The translations under genes and the position numbers were made by a program. From Nocardia macrotermitis (GTDB lineage: Bacteria; Actinomycetota; Actinomycetes; Mycobacteriales; Mycobacteriaceae), in assembly GCF_009604405.1 (NCBI RefSeq), contig NZ_WEGK01000005.1, positions 434,001 to 498,000 of the forward strand: 64,000 nt of DNA, read 5' to 3'. Shown in pieces: positions 18,544 to 27,859 of the stretch. Numbering within the stretch: position 1 is the first letter of the stretch; every line of letters starts with the position of its first letter. Below the pieces are notes generated by a model. It worked only from the letters and a program-made list of their open reading frames with translations, did not search any database and was not told the DNA's origin.

Positions 18544-19731
18544 GTGGGTACCGTGACAGACGTGTCGTCCCTCGTCGGCCTGCACGAGGCCACCGCCGAC
18601 CTGGATCCGCCGCTGGCCGCGCTGGATCTGGCCGCACTGCGCGCCAACGCCGCGGATCTGGTCCGCCGCGCCGCTGGTCTGCCGATCCGCGTCGCGAGTA
18701 AATCGGTGCGCTGCCGCGCGGTCCTCGAAGAGGTGCTCGGTGCCGGGCTGACCGCGTCCGGGGGCTTCGCCGGGATCATGGGTTACGCACTGCCCGAGGC
18801 GATCTGGCTGGTCCGCCAGGGCGCCCGCGACGTGCTGCTGGGTTATCCGAGCGTGCATCGCGCCGCGCTGGCCGAACTCGCCGCGGACGAGGTGCTGCGC
18901 GACTCGATCACGCTCATGGTCGACGACGTCGCCCAACTCGATCTCGTCAGAAACGCCGTCGGCGCCGACCGGGTGCGTCCGCGCGTCTGCCTGGACGTGG
19001 ACGCCTCGCTGCGGATCGGCCCGCTGCATCTGGGCGTGCGCCGCTCGCCGATCCGCACCCCGGACCAGGCCGCCCGCCTCGCGCGCGCCGCGCTCGATCG
19101 CGGTTTCGAGGTCGTCGGGGTGATGACGTACGAGGCGCAGATCGCGGGGCTGCCCGATACCAATCCCGCTGTGCGCCTGGTGAAACAGCTCTCGGCCGCG
19201 GAGATCGCGAAGCGCCGGGTGCGGGTGCTCGACGCGGTGCGCTCGGTGGTCGGCGAGTTGCGGATCGTGAACAGCGGCGGCAGCGGTTCGATCGAGGTCA
19301 GCGTGGCCTCGCCGGGGGTCACCGAGGTCACCTCCGGTTCCGGGCTGTATGTGCCGACGTTGTTCGACGGCTATCGCAGTTTCACCCCGCGCCCGGCGCT
19401 GTACTTCGCCGAACCGGTGCTGCGCCGCCCCGCGCGCGATATCGCCACGGTGTTCTCCGGCGGATACATCGCGTCCGGACCGGCCGGTAATTCTCGTGTG
19501 CCGAAACCGGTGTGGCCCAGCGGGTTACGTCTCATCGGGACCGAGGGTGCGGGTGAGGTGCAGACCCCGCTCAGCGGTGCCGGAGACCTGGCGATCGGCG
19601 ACCGCGTCTGGTTCCGGCACGCCAAGGCGGGCGAACTGTGCGAGCGTTTCGACACCGTGCAGTTCGTCGATCCCGACGGCACCCGCACCACCGTCCCCAC
19701 CTATCGCGGCGAGGGCAGGAACTTCGGCTAG
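18544..19731 (+). CDS. Alanine-racemase-fold PLP enzyme (amino acid deaminase/aldolase type)
   Basis: 395 residues of the fold-type III PLP family that includes D-threonine aldolase and D-serine dehydratase-like enzymes. The cofactor lysine is expected in IRVASKSVRCRAVL near residue 47, at the end of the first strand. IVNSGGSGS near 243 fits the phosphate-binding loop. The C-terminal beta domain has the metal-site-type segment GDRVWFRHAKAGELCERFD and ends TYRGEGRNFG, a hallmark of proteins annotated as amino acid deaminase/aldolase. The substrate is unknown. The start could be GTG 18544 or GTG 18553; neither has a good Shine-Dalgarno sequence. It ends 17 bp from a convergent P450 gene. Confidence 0.82.
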   Translation: MGTVTDVSSLVGLHEATADLDPPLAALDLAALRANAADLVRRAAGLPIRVASKSVRCRAVLEEVLGAGLTASGGFAGIMGYALPEAIWLVRQGARDVLLGYPSVHRAALAELAADEVLRDSITLMVDDVAQLDLVRNAVGADRVRPRVCLDVDASLRIGPLHLGVRRSPIRTPDQAARLARAALDRGFEVVGVMTYEAQIAGLPDTNPAVRLVKQLSAAEIAKRRVRVLDAVRSVVGELRIVNSGGSGSIEVSVASPGVTEVTSGSGLYVPTLFDGYRSFTPRPALYFAEPVLRRPARDIATVFSGGYIASGPAGNSRVPKPVWPSGLRLIGTEGAGEVQTPLSGAGDLAIGDRVWFRHAKAGELCERFDTVQFVDPDGTRTTVPTYRGEGRNFG

Positions 19732-19748
19732 CTCCGACGACGCGCGGC

Positions 19749-21014
19749 TCACCGCAACCGAGGTGACGGCGGAAAGGTGACCGGCAGATCCACCAGCGCG
19801 CGATGGAAAGGCCCCGGCCGCCAGCGGATCTCACTCGGGTCGACCGCGAGGCGGATCTCCGGCAGCGCGTCGAGCAGTTGATCGATCGCGTCCTGCACGA
19901 CCAGATAAGCCACCGACCGGGCCGGACACGCATGCGGCCCCGCACCCCAGGCCAGATGTGACCGGTTGCCGGTGCGATCCCCGCCCGCGATCTCCGGATC
20001 GTTGTTACATGCCGCGAAGCTGACGACCACCGGTTGGTGGGCGGGCAGCCAGGTGTCCTCGATCAGAATGGGCTGGCGCGGATAGGTGATGGAGAAGTTG
20101 GCCATCGGTGGGTCGGTGAACAGCACCTCGTCCAGCGCATCGCGGGTGGACAGGCTGCCGGCGAGGATGTCGCCGCCGAAACGTTCGTCGGTGATCATCA
20201 ACAGCAGTGTGTTGGAGATCAGATTCTGCTGCGGTTCGATTCCGCCGCCGTAGAAGACGATCAGATTGAACAGCATCTCCTCGTCGGTGAGGTCGGCCGG
20301 ATGATGGCTCAGATGCGAGGTGACGTCGTCGGCGGGTTGGGCGCGCCGCAACTGGACCTGTTCCATCAGCGCCCGGCTCAGATGATCCATACCCCAGGCG
20401 GCGTTCACGGTGTCGAACAGCGCCGCCATCCCGGTCGCGACGCGCCCGCCCAACTCCGCCGAACAACCCACCAGGCGGTTCAGCACCTCGAAGGCCAGCG
20501 GAAACGCGTACTGGGACACCAGATCCGCCGACCCGGACTCGCAGAATTCGTTGATCAGCGGGACCGCGATCTTCTCCACGGTGGCGTGCAATTCGTGCAG
20601 GTCGACCCGGTCGAAGGCGGCCGTGAACGCGCGCCGGTAACGCTCGTGCGCGGCACCGGCGCTGCGCAGCACGTTCGGATACCACTGCATGATCGGGCGC
20701 ACCGGGCAGTCCTCCGGAACGGTTCGCTCCCAGATCCGCGGGTCGGCCGGGAAGTGGTCCGGATCGTTGAGGATTCGCAGCGCGGTGTGATAGCCGATGA
20801 CCAGCGTCGCCGGGACGCCGGGCGCCAGTTCGATCGGCACCATGGAACCGTAGCGGCGGCGCATCTCCCGGTAGGCACCGTGCGGGTCGGCGACGAATTC
20901 CGGTGTGCCCAGCGAAATTCGGGGACCGTCGAGGGCGACCGGGGAGTCGGGGTGCGGAACGGGGCGGCCCTGGGCAGCGGGGACCGCGAACAGGTCGGAA
21001 CGTGGTGATGTCAA
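19749..21014 (-). CDS. Cytochrome P450 lacking the ExxR and I-helix Thr motifs (CYP157-like)
   Basis: 421 residues. The haem-binding loop is present: LAWGAGPHACPARSVAYLVV, with the Cys ligand. Two near-invariant features are missing. The K-helix reads ALDEVLFTDPP, so the ExxR arginine is Phe, and the I-helix reads YGGGIEPQQN, with no acid-threonine pair. The N-terminal block DPHGAYREMRRRYGSMVPIE then LAPGVPATLVIGYHTALRIL resembles the Streptomyces CYP157 group, members of which are known to lack ExxR. Substrate and redox partner are not indicated. The TTG start at 21014 has GGAG about 10 nt upstream. It may have unusual chemistry or a non-oxidative role. Confidence 0.85.
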   Translation of the reverse strand: MTSPRSDLFAVPAAQGRPVPHPDSPVALDGPRISLGTPEFVADPHGAYREMRRRYGSMVPIELAPGVPATLVIGYHTALRILNDPDHFPADPRIWERTVPEDCPVRPIMQWYPNVLRSAGAAHERYRRAFTAAFDRVDLHELHATVEKIAVPLINEFCESGSADLVSQYAFPLAFEVLNRLVGCSAELGGRVATGMAALFDTVNAAWGMDHLSRALMEQVQLRRAQPADDVTSHLSHHPADLTDEEMLFNLIVFYGGGIEPQQNLISNTLLLMITDERFGGDILAGSLSTRDALDEVLFTDPPMANFSITYPRQPILIEDTWLPAHQPVVVSFAACNNDPEIAGGDRTGNRSHLAWGAGPHACPARSVAYLVVQDAIDQLLDALPEIRLAVDPSEIRWRPGPFHRALVDLPVTFPPSPRLR

Positions 21015-21106
21015 AAGGGTGACTCCAGAGAACGAACCAGCAAGCGCGACAAGGGATCAGTGTCGGTGGTCAGTTAACAACGCAACCTCGTGCTCGCGGT
21101 GGGAAT

Positions 21107-21125
21107 ACGGGCTTCGGCAGCCCGT
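21107..21125 (-). terminator. Terminator hairpin downstream of the TM0106-family gene
   Basis: ACGGGCT, a 5-nt loop, AGCCCGT: a perfect 7-bp stem located 13 bp past the stop codon of the minus-strand gene, in the 123-bp gap before the P450 gene. Confidence 0.6.
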
Positions 21126-21137
21126 CAGCAAGCATAT

Positions 21138-24100
21138 TTACACAACGGATGGCCGGCCAGGGTCGGAAGACCGTAAAGGCGCACCTTCTTCGGAGTCCGC
21201 GAGTCGCAGGAAGACGGCCAGATCGGTCAGTTCCTCCGGGGTTTCGGGGAGGTACTCGGTGAGCAGCGCCGAGTGGACGATGACGGCGGTCCACATGGCG
21301 CGTGCGACCGCCGTGGTGATCCAGTGCCGGGACAGCAGGGTCTGGATGCCGTGCGGGGCGTCGGCGGGGGAGGAGGTGGTCATGGAGATCAGGACCACCG
21401 CGGCCTCGCGGCCCGCGAGACGTTCGGGGGTGCCGACCAGGACGTCCTCGATGCGGGCGCGCGAGAGCAGCGTGCGGATGCGCGCGACCTGGGCGTGATA
21501 CGGAGTGACGACCAGGATGTCGTGCGGATGCAGACGTCGGGTCATCGCGCCCTGATGCCAGGGCAGGCCCAGCAGCGCGCGGACCCGGCGCACGATCTCA
21601 CGGGCCTCCTCGGCGGATTCGGTGCTGTTGCCGTGATGTTCGATCGGCTCGATCCGCACGCCCGGCGGCACGCCTTCGAGATCGCGTGCGAGCGTGACGG
21701 TTTCGCTCGAACGCAGCCGTCCGGCGTAACGCAGCCGGGACACCGGTCCGCACAGTTGCGGATGCATCCGCCAGGTGCGATCCAGGAAATAGCCGAATTC
21801 GATCGGTAGCGTGGGTAATTCGCCGAGCAGGCGGCCGAGTGTCGAATCGTGCACCGGTTCGGGGTGGATGCCGTGGCCGGGCAGCGGGGCCGGATCGCCG
21901 AGCAGCAGCAGATTGTGCGCGCTGCCGGAGACCGCGATGGCGTCGGCGAGCGAGAAATGCCCGGCGTCGGCGATCAGCAGCAGATCCAGCGCGCCCGGCG
22001 GCACCTGCGCGGCGTCGGCGAAATCGCCTGGTAGACCGCCTATTACGCAGCCGTTGACGGCGTTGTCGAGGAAGCGCGGATAGCGGCTCGGCTCGATGGT
22101 CAGCCATTCCGGGGCCACCGCGTGGGTTTCGGATTTGGCGACCAGTTCCGGCAGTACGCCGACCCGTACGAGTGCGTCCAGGACCTGCTCGACCGCCCAG
22201 TGCGAACGGGCGACCACGCCGACCCGCCACTTGTACCGGGTGACCAGGCGTTCCACCACGCGGGCGGCGGTATCGGTCTTGCCGGTCCCCGACGGACCCT
22301 GCACCGCGACATAGGAATCGTCCAGGTCGAGTACGGCCGCGGTCACCGCGGCGGCGTGATCGCCGAACACCTCGGGCAGCCTAGCCCCCGAACGCAGCCG
22401 TGGTGGCCGCCGCAGCAGTAGATCGAACGCGGCCGTCGCGGGCACCTCCGGCAGGCTCACCAGCAGGTCGTGTGCGGCGGATTCGAGTGCGTCCGCGATG
22501 TTCTCGTCCTGGCCGGGTGGGCCGGGCACGATCGCGACCGGCAGTTCGTCGTACGGTTCGCAGCCCTGCGGGAGCAACTCCTCGACGCGCACGGCGTCGT
22601 CGAAATTGGCGTCCAGCGCGCAACCCAGGATGGTGGCCTGCGCGGTCGCGCGACGGCCCGGTCTGCTGGTCATGCCGGGGACGGGCCGGTCGTAGACGGT
22701 GAGCACCGGCGTCCCGGGACGTGGTGCGCCGCCCGTGCCCAGACGCCCGGTCAGGGTGAGATAGCGGCGCATGGGCGACTCGCCGGTGCTGTGCCACTTG
22801 GTGTCCACGGTGCCCCAGTCCGCGATGAGCACGCCCGGCGCGTCCTCCCATTCGGCGATCGGCTGCCGCAGGCGATCCTCGTGCGCCCAGTGCAGGGGCT
22901 GGCGTTCGCGGCGGTGATAGGCCAGGGTGGCGGCGGTGAGGGCGGCGGCTCGCTGTGCGGCACTGCGGGATTCGTCGAAGTCGAAGGCGAATTCGCGCAG
23001 CGCGGCCTCGACGGCGGGCAGTGGTTCGGTCTCCCGGCGCGGGCGTTCGGGGGCGGGATGCACGCCGTGTTCGGCGGCCAGCCCGCGCAGCCACTCGCGC
23101 AGTCGCAGGGTGTGCGCGCACTCCGATTCCAGGTCCGCGCAAGGGGTTTCGGATCGCGCGTCGAACAGCACGGCCAGATCGGCGAGGCGGTAGGAACGCT
23201 GTCCGATGATCAGCGCGGAGCGCAGGATCGGATACAGATCCACCAGGGAGCCGAGCAGATCGTCGATGATCTGTTCGTCCGCGCCGTACCGGACGCACAG
23301 CCGCGCCAGCAGTTGCCGGACCGGGGAGCGATAGTGGTAGATCCGCATGCCGGGGTGGTGTTCCTGCCGGTCCAGGAGATATTCCAGCAGGTCGGGCGTT
23401 TCGTCGGCGGCGTCGAAACCCTCGTCGGCCGAATCGTTTCCGGCGATGGCGAAGGCGTGGAACAGCACCACCGGGTCCTCGCCGCCCTCGGCGTGATGCG
23501 CCGGACTCACCCCGACGCCCACCGCCGTACCGGGCGTATCCGTCACGGCCAGGAAGACGTCGCCGGGCGAGGGCAGCGGCAGCGCGCCCAGCGCCCCCGC
23601 ATCGGTCACCGTGTAGACCGCCGCCCCCGTGCGCTCGTGCTGCAACTGCACCTCGGCCTGCCGCGACAGTGCCGAAAAGGTATGTGCCGCAACGCCACTC
23701 ACCGACGAATCCGCGGCCGCGAGCCGATCGACGGTGGTGATCCCCGCATCGCGCAACTGTGCCCGCACCCCCGGCCGCATACCGGCCACCAGCAGCAGAT
23801 CGCGACCGGCCACCAGCTCCGCGGTGCAGGTCGGGCAGTGCCCGCAGGCCAGATAGCGGCGGTCCCCCCACTGCACGGGCAGCAGCTCGTCCTGCTTACC
23901 CGCCAGAATCGTCGCCAGCCGTGCCCGCCGCGCCCGGAACACCGCCACCACCGTCGCCAGATCCCGCACCAGCTCCGCCCCATCGCCCAACCGCACCCGC
24001 AACCACGGATCGACCCGAAAACCCCGCTCCCGCAACATCTCCGCGACCCCCGCCAACTCGATCAACGTCCCCATCGGCGACCCCGCCCCCGCCACCCCGT

Positions 24101-25115
24101 GTATCGAATACCGAGCGCTCCGATCGATCACCGGACCATGCGTCGAGTCCCCCGCCGATCGATCGATCTGCACGCCGTCCGCCGCGTATCCCGCCGCCGC
24201 GCTGCTCATCGAACGCTGCTGGTCCCGCCCAGCTGTCGCGCCATCGCTCGAGTACTCGTCCGCTTCGCCGGGTGCCGGGTGGTCGGCTGTGTGCGGTGTG
24301 GGCCGCTGGTATTCGTGTGGTGCGACGGTCGCCGGGTTGGGGGCGGGGTGGTCGGTGGTGCGTGGTGTGGGCCGCTGGTACTCGTGCGGTTCGCCGGTCT
24401 CCAGGGAGGGGGCCGGGTGCCGGGTGATCGGCGTCGGTGTGGGCTGCTGGTATTCGTGCTGATCGCCGGGTGCGGAGGCGGGTGCCGGGTGATCGGCGTC
24501 GGTGTGCGGTGTCGGTCGCTGGTACTTGTGTGACTCGCGGGTTGTCCGGTTGGGGGCCATGAGGTCGGTCGCGCCGGACGTTGTCGAGGAGTACGGGAAG
24601 TGGGCGGCCGAATGGTTCTGGTGATGGTCGGCGGTGCGGGACGTGGTGGGCGGGGGGAGTTGTTCGGCTGATCCGGTGACGATCGGGTGTTCGTTCGAGC
24701 CGTCCTTGTCGGCAACGGCGTCGACCGGTTCCGGAGCATCGTGCGACTCGTCGGGGGCGGTGCGGATCAGGAGGGCGCAGCCGGTGGTGAATTCGCCGTC
24801 GAAGAAGCGTGCGTCGAGGATCACCGGTGCGTCCGAGTGCAGGGCGGCGATCGTTCGGCGATCGGCGTCGGTGAGGGCGGTGACCATGGTGGCGGGGTCG
24901 TCGCCGGTGGGAGGTTCGATGCGGGTCGCGGCGGCGGCGAGGTGGGGTGGGAGGGTGTCGAGCTCGGTGGTGGGGAGGGGGAGCGGATCGGGTGCCGCGA
25001 CCGGCGGCACCAGGCCCAGTTCGGCATCGAGCGCGCGCAGCAGCGCGAACTCGCAGCGTGCCGCCTCCACCAGATCACTGGTGCTGCACACGACACGATC
25101 ACCGAACAGAATCAA
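21138..25115 (-). CDS. TM0106-family RecB-like/superfamily 1 helicase protein with degenerate catalytic motifs
   Basis: 1325 residues, related to Rv1251c. The N-terminus keeps the family pattern ILFGDRVVCSTSDLVEAARC and a CGHCPTC cluster near residue 430. The usual nuclease core with its DTKLAR motif, expected just before TLIELAGVAEMLRERG, is replaced by about 220 residues of Pro/Thr/His-rich sequence holding four tandem repeats. The C-terminal helicase has Walker A GPSGTGKT, but Walker B reads LLLIADAGHF instead of a DEAGQ motif, motif III reads LLLLGDPAPLPG, and the last motif reads TTAVARA rather than NVALSRA. ATP binding may survive; hydrolysis and nuclease activity look lost. TTG 25115 has a perfect AGGAGG at 7 nt and matches the family start. 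Confidence 0.82.
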   Translation of the reverse strand: MILFGDRVVCSTSDLVEAARCEFALLRALDAELGLVPPVAAPDPLPLPTTELDTLPPHLAAAATRIEPPTGDDPATMVTALTDADRRTIAALHSDAPVILDARFFDGEFTTGCALLIRTAPDESHDAPEPVDAVADKDGSNEHPIVTGSAEQLPPPTTSRTADHHQNHSAAHFPYSSTTSGATDLMAPNRTTRESHKYQRPTPHTDADHPAPASAPGDQHEYQQPTPTPITRHPAPSLETGEPHEYQRPTPRTTDHPAPNPATVAPHEYQRPTPHTADHPAPGEADEYSSDGATAGRDQQRSMSSAAAGYAADGVQIDRSAGDSTHGPVIDRSARYSIHGVAGAGSPMGTLIELAGVAEMLRERGFRVDPWLRVRLGDGAELVRDLATVVAVFRARRARLATILAGKQDELLPVQWGDRRYLACGHCPTCTAELVAGRDLLLVAGMRPGVRAQLRDAGITTVDRLAAADSSVSGVAAHTFSALSRQAEVQLQHERTGAAVYTVTDAGALGALPLPSPGDVFLAVTDTPGTAVGVGVSPAHHAEGGEDPVVLFHAFAIAGNDSADEGFDAADETPDLLEYLLDRQEHHPGMRIYHYRSPVRQLLARLCVRYGADEQIIDDLLGSLVDLYPILRSALIIGQRSYRLADLAVLFDARSETPCADLESECAHTLRLREWLRGLAAEHGVHPAPERPRRETEPLPAVEAALREFAFDFDESRSAAQRAAALTAATLAYHRRERQPLHWAHEDRLRQPIAEWEDAPGVLIADWGTVDTKWHSTGESPMRRYLTLTGRLGTGGAPRPGTPVLTVYDRPVPGMTSRPGRRATAQATILGCALDANFDDAVRVEELLPQGCEPYDELPVAIVPGPPGQDENIADALESAAHDLLVSLPEVPATAAFDLLLRRPPRLRSGARLPEVFGDHAAAVTAAVLDLDDSYVAVQGPSGTGKTDTAARVVERLVTRYKWRVGVVARSHWAVEQVLDALVRVGVLPELVAKSETHAVAPEWLTIEPSRYPRFLDNAVNGCVIGGLPGDFADAAQVPPGALDLLLIADAGHFSLADAIAVSGSAHNLLLLGDPAPLPGHGIHPEPVHDSTLGRLLGELPTLPIEFGYFLDRTWRMHPQLCGPVSRLRYAGRLRSSETVTLARDLEGVPPGVRIEPIEHHGNSTESAEEAREIVRRVRALLGLPWHQGAMTRRLHPHDILVVTPYHAQVARIRTLLSRARIEDVLVGTPERLAGREAAVVLISMTTSSPADAPHGIQTLLSRHWITTAVARAMWTAVIVHSALLTEYLPETPEELTDLAVFLRLADSEEGAPLRSSDPGRPSVV
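24264..24530. repeat. In-frame tandem repeat of about 72 bp (four units)
   Basis: Inside the TM0106-family gene, four units of 20-24 codons each begin H(E/K)YQ(R/Q)PTP and contain a HPAP block. The DNA shows repeated copies of a core such as GGCCGCTGGTATTCGTG. The repeats lie where the nuclease catalytic segment is expected in homologues. Confidence 0.8.
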
Positions 25116-25402
25116 TCGTGGCCCTCCTGCGTCTCGGGACACCCGAACCCCGGGCGAACGCACCGTTGCGTGCCGAATCGCGCAACAGCGTAATCATTCG
25201 AGGTCGCACGGCGTGGCGTACGCGGTGCGTGTCGTCACGTGAAGTGAAACGCAGCCAGCCGAGGGGACCGGCCGTACCCCCGCGTGACGGCAGCCCCGGG
25301 TCCGAGTGTATGGGACGCGGGCGATCGCCGGTGGTCAGGTGGGGTTACCACAGGTGCAGGGGGTGCGGCGCGGGCGAGCGGGGGCGGTGAAAGGATTGCG
25401 GC

Positions 25403-26038
25403 ATGCCGTTTTTCGAGGGCGCGCGCGGGCGGCTGCACTATCGACGCTGGCCGGTGCGGCAACCGCTGGCCGTACTGGAATGGCTGCCCGGTTCGGGGCA
25501 GCACACCGGGCACTACCACCGATTCGCCCGCGCACTGGGCGCGCGGCGGATCGAGGTGTGGGGCCTGGACACGTCCGGGCAGGGTTTGAGCGAGGGCGAT
25601 CCGACCGCCCCCGGCTCGCTCGGCGAGCTCGCCACCGACGCCCGACTGCTGGCCGCCCTGATCCGTCGCGAACTGCCCGAGGCGCCGCTGCTCATGGCCG
25701 GACACTCCCTCGGCGCGGCCACCGCGCTGGCCGCGTTCTCCGCGCTGCCGGACTGCGCGGGGCTCGTCCTCACCGGCACCCCGTCGCGCGCGGCGACCGC
25801 CGATGCGCTTGTGCCCGAACGACTACCGGTGCTGGCCCTGCACGGCGTCGACGATCGGCGCGCACCCATCGATCCGATTCGCGACTGGACCGGGCGTCAA
25901 CAATCTGTAGGGTTGCGTGAGTACGCCGATGCCGGGCACGATTTGCTCCACGAACCGGTTCACCCGCGAGTCACCGCCGACATCGCGGAGTGGATACAGG
26001 GTGTGGTCACCGGTGCGGTGCGTACGCCCGTGGAGTGA
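25403..26038 (+). CDS. Alpha/beta-hydrolase (serine hydrolase) family protein
   Basis: 211 residues. The nucleophile elbow is LLMAGHSLGAATALAAF near residue 95; the acid is probably in LALHGVDDRRAP and the histidine in EYADAGHDLLHEP, giving a complete Ser-Asp-His triad. The oxyanion region follows LEWLPGSGQHTGHYHRFARA. Overall shape matches small monoacylglycerol-lipase-like hydrolases. Substrate unknown. ATG 25403 is preceded by AAAGGA at a suitable distance. The next gene, a type VII secretion protein, starts 20 bp after its stop, so they are probably co-transcribed. It is divergent from the TM0106-family gene across 287 bp. Confidence 0.85.
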   Translation: MPFFEGARGRLHYRRWPVRQPLAVLEWLPGSGQHTGHYHRFARALGARRIEVWGLDTSGQGLSEGDPTAPGSLGELATDARLLAALIRRELPEAPLLMAGHSLGAATALAAFSALPDCAGLVLTGTPSRAATADALVPERLPVLALHGVDDRRAPIDPIRDWTGRQQSVGLREYADAGHDLLHEPVHPRVTADIAEWIQGVVTGAVRTPVE

Positions 26039-26058
26039 GGTCGAGAAAGGGGGACCGG

Positions 26059-26469
26059 GTGCAATCACAGGAAACCGGGGACCTGCACAGTGATGTGGCA
26101 GCCCTGACCCAGGCGGTCGACGACGGCGATCTGTGGATGGACGGTGTGCTGGTCACCGACGGCGTCCACGAACGGTGCGCGAGTCGCTACGAGGCGCTGG
26201 CCGAGCAGGTGGAGAAGCAGATGCAGGTCCTGCACGCGGCCACCTCGCTGCCCGGCTTCGGCGGCTTCGAATCCGGCGGTTCGCTGCGACGCGGCTTCGA
26301 GGGCAAGGCCACCGACGCCCTGGAACATCTGCGGCAGTACGCCGACGCGGCCCGCCAGCTCGCGCAGACGCTGCGCATCGCGGGCAAGGCGTACACCCAG
26401 CACGACGCCGATATCGCCGCCGCCCTGGGCAAGGTCGACAACGGCGCGGTGGTGGCCGGACATGCATAA
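26059..26469 (+). CDS. Small helical type VII secretion (ESX) associated protein
   Basis: 136 residues, mostly amphipathic helix, with the blocks YEALAEQVEKQMQVLHAATS and FEGKATDALEHLRQYADAAR. Length, helical content and position directly before a PPE/WXG-like protein and EspG fit an ESX-family substrate or partner. No clear WXG turn is visible; LWMDG near residue 19 is only loosely similar. GTG 26059 follows AAAGGGGG; an in-frame ATG upstream would overlap the hydrolase gene. Its stop codon overlaps the next start by 8 bp, consistent with coupled synthesis of a heterodimer. Confidence 0.65.
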   Translation: MQSQETGDLHSDVAALTQAVDDGDLWMDGVLVTDGVHERCASRYEALAEQVEKQMQVLHAATSLPGFGGFESGGSLRRGFEGKATDALEHLRQYADAARQLAQTLRIAGKAYTQHDADIAAALGKVDNGAVVAGHA

Positions 26470-27817
26470 GCTCAGCGGCAACGGCACCACGATCGAAACC
26501 ACCCACCCCGACCCGGATTACGCGCCGAACGTCGAGGTCTTCGACCACCTCACCTACGACGAGATCTACCGCGGCGTGATGGCGCTGAAGCCGGAGGTGC
26601 TCACCTCGGGCCACCAGACCTGGCAGCAGTCGGGCAGCGCGCTGAGCGACGCGGTGCAGCAGGCGCACGCGGAGATCCGCGGCGCCATCGCCGACGGCTG
26701 GCGCGGCAGTGCGGCACAGCTGGCCGCGAACGCCGTGCAGGCGTTCGAATCACTGGGACAGAATCTGGCCGACGTGATGTCCGATGTGGGGCGACGTCTC
26801 GGACAGGCCAATGACGCAGCCGAGACGCTGCGGGCCTCGGTCTCGCATCCGGTGTCGATCACCCCGGATCTCGATGCGGCACTGCTGGATCCCAAACACG
26901 CCGCGGTCAACGCCGAAACGCAGAAGACGGCCGAGAACCTCCGCCTGGACATCGTGCGGGTGATGAATTCGGTCTACGTCGGGGCCTTCATCCCGACCGG
27001 CCAGAACGTGCCGGGCTTCCCGGTCGGCGGCATGTACCCGACTCAGCAGCAGCCCACGGTGCAGCCCGGTGTGGCCGCCCCGGGCACCAGCGTGGACACC
27101 GCGAGCCCCAGCACGACGCACGCGCCGAGCTCGAAACTCGCCGACACACCGTCGGATACCAGCATCCACCAGCCGACCCAGCCGCAGACCGCGAAGCCGG
27201 ATCAGTCCCGCGCCGATGCCGCCGCCCCGGTGACTCCGGCGTCGGTGACCAGTTCCACGTCCGCGCCGCCGGTCGCGGCGACGACGCCCGCGTCGGTCAC
27301 CTCGACCGCGCCCGCGTCGGTGCAGTCCGCGGCCGCCGCGGCTCCGGTGAATACCGTTGCGCCGCAGGTCGATCGGGCCGTCCCGGTGGCTCCGGCGACG
27401 CCCGTGGTGGCGGCGGTGAAGCCGTCGAGCGCCTCGGCGAAACCGCAGGACACGTCGACGAAGACGCAGAGCACCGACGGCGACGGCAAGCACAAGGATC
27501 AGGCCGACGCGTCCAGTGGCAATGGTGGCGCGGACGTCTCCTCCGGAATGGGTGCGGGAATCGTCGGCGGACTCGCGGGCGGCGCCTTCGCCGTGGGCGA
27601 TGCGACCCGGCCGGCCAATACCGTGCCGCTGCCGCCGCGACGTCCGGCGGAGGACGAGTACGAGGAATACGAAGAGGATCAGGACTACGACCCCGACTTC
27701 GACGATCCGACCTTCCTCGAGCCCGCTGAGCCCGAAACTCAGCTGGTCGGAAAGCTGGATCCGACGACGCCGCCGGTCGTGGGCGAATGGGTGGGTGACG
27801 ATGACGACGAGGAGTGA
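26462..27817 (+). CDS. PPE/WXG-type type VII secretion substrate with Pro/Thr/Ala-rich tail
   Basis: 451 residues. The first 160 form a helical domain with TWQQSGSALSDAVQQAHAEI and a GWRGSAAQLAANAV turn that fits WXG. Residues about 200-385 are a low-complexity Ala/Pro/Thr/Ser region, followed by a glycine-rich segment (GAGIVGGLAGGAFAVGDATR) and a strongly acidic C-terminus (EYEEYEEDQDYDPDFDD). This layout resembles PPE proteins or cell-wall-spanning ESX effectors. The upstream small ESX protein is the likely binding partner and EspG downstream the likely chaperone. No ESX core gene (EccB-EccE, mycosin) is in the window, so secretion would use machinery encoded elsewhere. Confidence 0.72.
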   Translation: MHKLSGNGTTIETTHPDPDYAPNVEVFDHLTYDEIYRGVMALKPEVLTSGHQTWQQSGSALSDAVQQAHAEIRGAIADGWRGSAAQLAANAVQAFESLGQNLADVMSDVGRRLGQANDAAETLRASVSHPVSITPDLDAALLDPKHAAVNAETQKTAENLRLDIVRVMNSVYVGAFIPTGQNVPGFPVGGMYPTQQQPTVQPGVAAPGTSVDTASPSTTHAPSSKLADTPSDTSIHQPTQPQTAKPDQSRADAAAPVTPASVTSSTSAPPVAATTPASVTSTAPASVQSAAAAAPVNTVAPQVDRAVPVAPATPVVAAVKPSSASAKPQDTSTKTQSTDGDGKHKDQADASSGNGGADVSSGMGAGIVGGLAGGAFAVGDATRPANTVPLPPRRPAEDEYEEYEEDQDYDPDFDDPTFLEPAEPETQLVGKLDPTTPPVVGEWVGDDDDEE

Positions 27818-27859
27818 GCCGGTGGGGATGACCTTCGAGCGTGTGGTGGGCCGTCTGCG

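Noticed and set aside
21116..21137. Integration or attachment site near the AT-rich end of the TM0106-family gene
   Set aside because: The AT-rich patch has no direct repeat, integrase or tRNA nearby; only a terminator hairpin is supported.
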